Source: an uncultured Eubacteriales bacterium (lineage in GTDB: Bacteria > Bacillota > Clostridia > Christensenellales > UBA1242). From it: a stretch of DNA of 9,303 bases. The notes under the pieces are model-generated. The model did no database searches and had not been told where the DNA came from. It saw nothing but the letters and a program-made list of their open reading frames with translations. Within the stretch, counting starts at the first letter, position 1, and each line of letters opens with the position of its first letter. The position numbers were made by a program, and so were the translations under genes. The DNA lies in the NCBI GenBank assembly GCA_900556185.1, contig USNN01000034.1, positions 1 to 9,303 of the forward strand. Reading direction: 5' to 3'. Below are positions 5,572 through 9,303 of this stretch, one piece after another.

Positions 5572-6786
5572 ATGGAAAATAATATTAAAAAACTAGTGTG
5601 TGGATGCATGATTGGGTCTATGCTACTTACGGTTCCACTTGCGGGCAACGCTTATTTTTGCAACACGGCACAAGCAACATCCATTCAAAAAACGGTAAAT
5701 TTATTACAAAAAAACACGAATGAAGAAATAATTAAAACACTAAATGTTAAAGCTAATAACCTTGTATTGATGGATGCAAATAGTGGCACTGTGTTACTTT
5801 CTAGAAATTCAGATACGCCACTGCCAATGGCAAGTATGACAAAAATGATGACACTACTAATTGTTATGGAAGAGGCTGAAAAGGGTGTAATAGACATAAA
5901 TAAAAACACAAGAATAAGCGAGTATTCGGCAAGTCAAGAAGGTTCTGAGTGCTTTTTGGATGCAAACAAAGAATATAACATAACCGAACTAATTAAGTCG
6001 GTGGCTGTGGCTTCTGCGAATGATTCAGCCGTGGCACTTGCTGAGTTGGTTAGCGGAAGTGAAGAAGTGTTTGCAAGAAAAATGAACGAAAGAGCAAAAG
6101 AACTCGGGCTTAAAAATACGCATTTTGTAAACGCTACTGGGCTAGACGTGGATGGACACTACTCCACTTGTGAAGATTTGGCTGTTTTAATTAGAGAATT
6201 AAATAAATACGATTTAGTTAAACGGCTTTCAAAAACTTGGATGTATGATATGGTTCATAGCGATAACCGTGTTACAAATTTAACAAACACCAATAGGCTA
6301 GTTAGAACTAATCCAGAAATTGTGCTTGCTAAAACTGGGCATACTGATAACGCTGGCTTTTGTATATCTGCACTTGGCGAAAAGAACGGGTTAAGTTTAG
6401 TGGCAGTTGTAATGGGAGAAAAAACAAGTGCTGACCGATTCGGCGATGTTGTTAAACTATTAAATTATGGCTTTGCAAATTACACCAGTGTAAAAGTGAT
6501 AGACAAAAATACACCAATTAAAGAAATTGACGTGGTTGGTGGCAAGCAAAATAAAGTGCTTGTTTACCCAGAAACCGAACTATATTATCTAGCAAAGAAA
6601 GATGAAGTTATAATTAAAGATATTTCAGAAATTATAGAGCCAAAAATAAACGCTCCAATAACAAAAGACTCAGCACTTGGCGAATTGAAGGTTAGGATAA
6701 ACGACTCTGAATTTAGCGTAAAACTAGTAAGCAGGGAAGACGTAGAAAAGAAGACATACATAGATTACGTTAAGGAACTTATGTAA
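5572..6786 (+). CDS. dacF: Serine-type D-Ala-D-Ala carboxypeptidase (DacF/DacB-like PBP)
   Basis: This low-molecular-weight penicillin-binding protein (peptidase S11) removes the terminal D-Ala from peptidoglycan stem peptides outside the membrane. From the ATG at 5572 it has 404 residues: a signal peptide (LVCGCMIGSMLLTVPLAG, cleavage likely after AQA at 33-35), then SMTK at 88-91 (nucleophile Ser88), SAN at 148-150 and KTG at 254-256. A PBP5-type C-terminal beta domain follows (about 305-395). The frame is open back to 5473, but that start lies inside a terminator and would bury the signal peptide; AAGGA (5561-5565) supports 5572. No clear C-terminal amphipathic anchor is visible. Position ahead of the site-2 protease and scpAB is typical of clostridial dacF-annotated genes; dacF and dacB cannot be separated by motif alone. 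Confidence 0.92.
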   Translation: MENNIKKLVCGCMIGSMLLTVPLAGNAYFCNTAQATSIQKTVNLLQKNTNEEIIKTLNVKANNLVLMDANSGTVLLSRNSDTPLPMASMTKMMTLLIVMEEAEKGVIDINKNTRISEYSASQEGSECFLDANKEYNITELIKSVAVASANDSAVALAELVSGSEEVFARKMNERAKELGLKNTHFVNATGLDVDGHYSTCEDLAVLIRELNKYDLVKRLSKTWMYDMVHSDNRVTNLTNTNRLVRTNPEIVLAKTGHTDNAGFCISALGEKNGLSLVAVVMGEKTSADRFGDVVKLLNYGFANYTSVKVIDKNTPIKEIDVVGGKQNKVLVYPETELYYLAKKDEVIIKDISEIIEPKINAPITKDSALGELKVRINDSEFSVKLVSREDVEKKTYIDYVKELM

Positions 6787-6792
6787 AAATAT

Positions 6793-6826
6793 GGCTTTTA
6801 AGTTAGTTGACTTAAAAGCCTTTTTT
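6793..6826 (+). terminator. Intrinsic terminator after the carboxypeptidase gene
   Basis: The perfect 11-bp arms GGCTTTTAAGT (6793-6803) and ACTTAAAAGCC (6810-6820) enclose a 6-base loop and are followed by six T (6821-6826). It begins 6 bases after the stop codon. Its loop and right arm overlap the -35 box of the next promoter. Confidence 0.92.
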
Positions 6827-6836
6827 CGTGTATAAT
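6807..6836 (+). promoter_or_regulatory. Sigma-A promoter for M50-scpA-scpB, nested in the terminator
   Basis: TTGACT (6807-6812) spans the end of the terminator loop and the start of its right arm. TATAAT (6831-6836) follows after 18 bases, preceded directly by TG. The predicted start near 6843 coincides with AAGGAG (6843-6848), so the Shine-Dalgarno sequence would lie at the very 5' end of the mRNA. Confidence 0.7.
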
Positions 6837-6861
6837 TAACATAAGGAGTAGAGTAACTATA

Positions 6862-7548
6862 ATGTTGTTTCAATTGTTTCAGTTGCATTTGCCAATACTT
6901 GTTTTTATTGCAGTGTTAGTGGCATATATAATTGTGTTATGCTTTAGTTTAGGCACTCACGAATTTGCCCACGCTTTTGTGGCATATAAAAATGGCGACC
7001 AAACGGCAAAAATGATGGGCAGAATGACCATTAATCCGTTCGCTCATTTTAATGCTTATGGCTTTATTTGTTTATTAGTATTAGGATTTGGTTGGGCAGA
7101 ACCAGTGCCTATTAACCCATATTATTTTAATCGTGGCAGACGAAGTATGTTTGAGGTTAGTATTGCTGGTATTGTGGCTAACCTTGTGCTTGCGCTTTTC
7201 TTTTCGCTTATATATTCTTGTCTTGGAACTTTTGCATATTCGTTTTTGTATGGAACGGGGTTTTTCTCTAGACTAGTTTATTATATTTGTATGTTTGGTA
7301 TTGAAATAAACCTTAGTCTTGCAGTATTTAACTTATTGCCATTTTATCCATTGGATGGTAGCAAAATTCTTGAATTGTTTTTAAAACCAGGCAATAAATT
7401 TTTGCAATTCTTGCAAAGATATTCTCTGCTTATTATGCTAGCATTGCTATTCTTTGGTGCTATTTCTTGGCTAGTTGGTGTTGTAACAAGTTTCTTGGGA
7501 ACTGGTATGATAGTAATGTGGAGTTCATTTTTTGGCTTATTTGTTTAA
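6862..7548 (+). CDS. Site-2 protease-like M50 family membrane metalloprotease
   Basis: This is an intramembrane zinc protease of the short M50 (YwhC/FtsH-associated-like) group, 228 residues with about five or six hydrophobic segments. Zinc ligands H33 and H37 with catalytic E34 are in GTHEFAHAFVAY, and the third ligand D165 is in NLLPFYPLDGSKI (157-169). WAEPVPINPYYF (78-89) between them is also a family hallmark. There is no PDZ domain, unlike RseP or SpoIVFB relatives with added domains. The substrate is unknown; this group is usually found beside scpA/scpB in Clostridia, with no proven link. The AAGGAG at 6843-6848 is 13 bases from the ATG, longer than the usual 6-9, and no nearer start codon exists. 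The stop overlaps the scpA ribosome binding site. Confidence 0.93.
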   Translation: MLFQLFQLHLPILVFIAVLVAYIIVLCFSLGTHEFAHAFVAYKNGDQTAKMMGRMTINPFAHFNAYGFICLLVLGFGWAEPVPINPYYFNRGRRSMFEVSIAGIVANLVLALFFSLIYSCLGTFAYSFLYGTGFFSRLVYYICMFGIEINLSLAVFNLLPFYPLDGSKILELFLKPGNKFLQFLQRYSLLIMLALLFFGAISWLVGVVTSFLGTGMIVMWSSFFGLFV

Positions 7549-7560
7549 AGGAGTAGCGTA

Positions 7561-8331
7561 ATGGAAGATGTTACACAAGATAATATAGATATAAATGAAG
7601 ACGATGTTGAAACCAGTGGGTATAGTTATAAACTAGAAAAGTTTGAAGGTCCGCTAGATTTGTTGTTGCACTTAATAAAACAAGCAAAGGTGGATATTAA
7701 AGATATTTTCGTAAGTGAAATAACAGAGCAGTTTTTGGAGTATATTAAAGACTTGTCTGATTATCCAGCAGAGACAATAGCAGATTTTATTGATGTTGCA
7801 AGCACATTGGTTCAAATTAAAAGTAAAAAATTATTGCCAAAACCACCAGTGGAAGAAGACCCAGACGAAGAAGACCCAGAGACCAAACTTATTAGAAGGC
7901 TAGAAGAATATAAACTATTTAAAGAAGAGAGCGAAAAACTCAAAACTATTGAAGATACGGGTAAGTTATATAAAGAGCCAGATAAACTTGCGGGGGCAGT
8001 TAGGTATGAACTTAAAGATTTAAGTTTAGATGCGCTGCTTGATGCATTTGCACACATTATGCATAAAATTGAAATCAAAGCAGAAGTGGTCGCTCCAAAA
8101 GAAATTCAAAAAGATAGATTTACTGTTGCTCAAAAAATATCTGAAATTAAAGATAGGTTAATGGAGTTTGATAAAATTGAATTTTCTTCGCTACTTGAAG
8201 AAAACTTTACTAAAGGCGAAGTTATAAATACATTTTTGGCTTTGTTAGAATTATTAAAAATACAAGAAATAAAAGTCGTGCAAACTGAAGTTTGTGGTGA
8301 AATTCAAATTGAAAAACAATCTAAGGAATAA
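7561..8331 (+). CDS. scpA: Segregation and condensation protein A (kleisin)
   Basis: ScpA is the kleisin that bridges the two SMC head domains and, with an ScpB dimer, forms the chromosome-organising condensin. It has 256 residues (typical 240-260). An acidic tail of about 20 residues comes first, then the N-terminal SMC-neck-binding helices with EGPLDLLLHLI at 29-39, then VQIKSKKLLPKPP (84-96). A strongly acidic linker (about 97-107), the central ScpB-binding segment (110-180) and the C-terminal winged helix that caps an SMC head (about 186-250, ending in ELLKIQEIKVVQ) follow. AAGGAG (7547-7552) lies 8 bases before the ATG and overlaps the stop of the protease gene, so translation is probably coupled. 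It is co-transcribed with scpB. Confidence 0.96.
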   Translation: MEDVTQDNIDINEDDVETSGYSYKLEKFEGPLDLLLHLIKQAKVDIKDIFVSEITEQFLEYIKDLSDYPAETIADFIDVASTLVQIKSKKLLPKPPVEEDPDEEDPETKLIRRLEEYKLFKEESEKLKTIEDTGKLYKEPDKLAGAVRYELKDLSLDALLDAFAHIMHKIEIKAEVVAPKEIQKDRFTVAQKISEIKDRLMEFDKIEFSSLLEENFTKGEVINTFLALLELLKIQEIKVVQTEVCGEIQIEKQSKE

Positions 8332-8333
8332 AA

Positions 8334-9014
8334 ATGGAAAGAGAAATAATTGAAAAACTAGTTGAAGCAATACTTTTTGTGTCGGGTGAACCAATAAATA
8401 TGGTGGATATAACTAGCAAACTTGAAATTACCGAAGAAGAATTAAATGCCGCCGTGGAAACGCTACGCGTAAAATATAATAAAGACACAAGTGGTATTGT
8501 ATTATTAGAGTTTAATCACAAATTGCAATTGGCTACTAATTCTGACTTGGTTGAAGATATTATGAAAGTTATTTGCCCAATACGAGAGCGTGCTTTAACT
8601 AAGAGTGCCATAGAAACACTATCTATAATAGCCTACAAACAACCTATAACAAGGCTAGAGATAGAAGAAATAAGGGGCGTTAGTTGCGACTATGCAATTA
8701 ACATATTGTTAGACCATAAACTAATTGAAGTTGTTGGTAAAAAAGATGCGGTAGGTAAACCATTGCTTTTCGGAACGACCGATGAGTTTTTAAAAAGATT
8801 TAATTTAAGTTCATTAGAAATGTTGCCAGATAAAAATCAGTTAATGGATAGAATAGCAACACTAAAAAGCACTACCGATACAACACTTGATGGCACAGGG
8901 TTATATAGAAATTTTGATATTTCTAGTGAAGCCATTATTCCGGAAAAAGTGCTAGAAAACTTAAATAAGATGAAAACGGAAGCAGAAGCCGCAGATGCAG
9001 ACGATTTTGTTTAA
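8334..9014 (+). CDS. scpB: Segregation and condensation protein B
   Basis: ScpB is a dimeric protein with two winged-helix domains per chain that wraps the central part of ScpA in the SMC-ScpAB complex. It has 226 residues (typical 185-250). The first winged helix (about 1-78) begins EAILFVSGEPI. The second (about 85-160) has the family signature LSIIAYKQPITRLEIEEIRGV (split here: LSIIAYKQPI at 96-105, EEIRGV at 111-116). GKPLLFGTTDEFLKRFNL closes it, followed by SLEMLP. The acidic tail from about 170 is flexible and variable in the family. The start is 2 bases after the scpA stop, with AAGGA (8323-8327) inside the scpA tail, a tight coupling that matches the fixed stoichiometry of the complex. 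Confidence 0.96.
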   Translation: MEREIIEKLVEAILFVSGEPINMVDITSKLEITEEELNAAVETLRVKYNKDTSGIVLLEFNHKLQLATNSDLVEDIMKVICPIRERALTKSAIETLSIIAYKQPITRLEIEEIRGVSCDYAINILLDHKLIEVVGKKDAVGKPLLFGTTDEFLKRFNLSSLEMLPDKNQLMDRIATLKSTTDTTLDGTGLYRNFDISSEAIIPEKVLENLNKMKTEAEAADADDFV

Positions 9015-9038
9015 ATAGGGTATAAAAGTTGAATTAAT

Positions 9039-9074
9039 AAAGACACTACTAATATGAGAGTAGTGTCTTTTTTT
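9039..9074 (+). terminator. Terminator-like hairpin spanning the next gene's start codon
   Basis: The perfect 12-bp stem (AAAGACACTACT without its first base at 9039-9050 against AGTAGTGTCT plus TT at 9059-9070) has an 8-base loop. The T-run continues to 9074. The layout is that of a strong intrinsic terminator after scpB (stop at 9012-9014). However, the loop contains the ATG (9054-9056) of the following coding sequence, and the right arm and T-run are its codons 3-7. It may stop most transcripts, hide the start codon, or both. Confidence 0.75.
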
Positions 9075-9303
9075 GTTGTATTAATTGTTTTACTTTTAAT
9101 TATTTTACTGTCTATACGCTTTAGGGTGATGATATTATTTGATTCAAATTCTAAATGTGCTTATTATTCATTGTGTCATAGATTTGCAAGTTTGTTGCAG
9201 GGTAAGGTATTATTACTTGAAGATGGGGAAATTAGTTTTATATCTAATAAAATGAAAATTTTAGATAAAAAACTTCCCAAACTGCAAGAGAAAATTCTTA
9301 TTT
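9054..9303 (+). CDS. DUF2953-like membrane-anchored protein (partial, N-terminal 83 residues)
   Basis: The frame is open from ATG 9054 to the window edge. It starts with a hydrophobic segment (SFFVVLIVLLLIILLSIRFRV, split as residues 5-25) followed by short alternating strands and a basic region (KMKILDKKLPK). One N-terminal membrane helix, then a strand-rich domain, directly after scpB fits the DUF2953 genes that sit between scpB and ytfJ in many Clostridia, where a link to sporulation is suspected. This call rests on position and shape rather than a firm motif. Upstream in frame there is only TGA at 9030-9032 and no other ATG, GTG or TTG. No Shine-Dalgarno sequence is visible before the ATG, which lies in a hairpin loop. 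The C-terminal part lies beyond the window. Confidence 0.6.
   Translation, partial: MRVVSFFVVLIVLLLIILLSIRFRVMILFDSNSKCAYYSLCHRFASLLQGKVLLLEDGEISFISNKMKILDKKLPKLQEKILI

Noticed and set aside
1..9303. CRISPR arrays, tRNA or rRNA genes, transposases, inverted-repeat mobile ends, phage genes
   Set aside because: None was seen: there are no regularly spaced repeats and no integrase or transposase motifs, and the spacers are too short or unlike RNA genes.

Overview
The window is AT-rich DNA from a low-GC, Gram-positive-type bacterium. The gene content fits an endospore-forming lineage of Bacillota, most likely an uncultured or gut-type member of Clostridia. The evidence is the sporulation pair spmA/spmB, a sporulation-type D-Ala-D-Ala carboxypeptidase, a run of site-2 protease, scpA, scpB and a DUF2953-like gene that is typical of Clostridia, AGGAG-type ribosome binding sites, and sigma-A promoters close to TTGACA/TATAAT. 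This placement is inferred from gene families and order; no rRNA or marker search was possible.

Layout. Bases 1-77 hold the last codons of an unidentified + strand gene. A bidirectional terminator (81-115) separates it from the convergent, translationally overlapping pair spmA-spmB on the - strand (1361 down to 274). spmA diverges from tatD (1434-2264, +) across a 72-bp gap. rsmA/ksgA follows (2440-3285). Next come a 253-residue protein of unknown function (3361-4122) and a predicted lipoprotein with a beta-propeller-like repeat pattern (4200-5447), each with its own promoter. After a strong terminator lie the carboxypeptidase gene (5572-6786), another terminator, and the operon M50 protease - scpA - scpB (6862-9014). 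A DUF2953-like gene starts at 9054 and runs off the window.

How the genes relate. SpmA, SpmB and the carboxypeptidase would act in spore cortex maturation and peptidoglycan tailoring. ScpA and ScpB are the non-SMC subunits of the chromosome-organising SMC complex. RsmA modifies 16S rRNA, and TatD is a metal-dependent nuclease or hydrolase. In Bacillus subtilis spmAB and dacB lie close to scpAB; here the same gene set is present but split and reordered. The usual tatD-rnmV-rsmA neighbourhood is reduced to tatD-rsmA.

No obvious new defence, mobile or biosynthetic system is visible. What stands out is compact regulatory overlap: a perfect promoter that puts the predicted tatD transcript start on its start codon (a leaderless mRNA candidate); a promoter whose -35 box sits inside the preceding terminator hairpin; a start codon inside the loop of a terminator-like hairpin at scpB/DUF2953; and an orphan - strand terminator between two + strand genes. 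The 253-residue protein and the lipoprotein are the least understood coding sequences.
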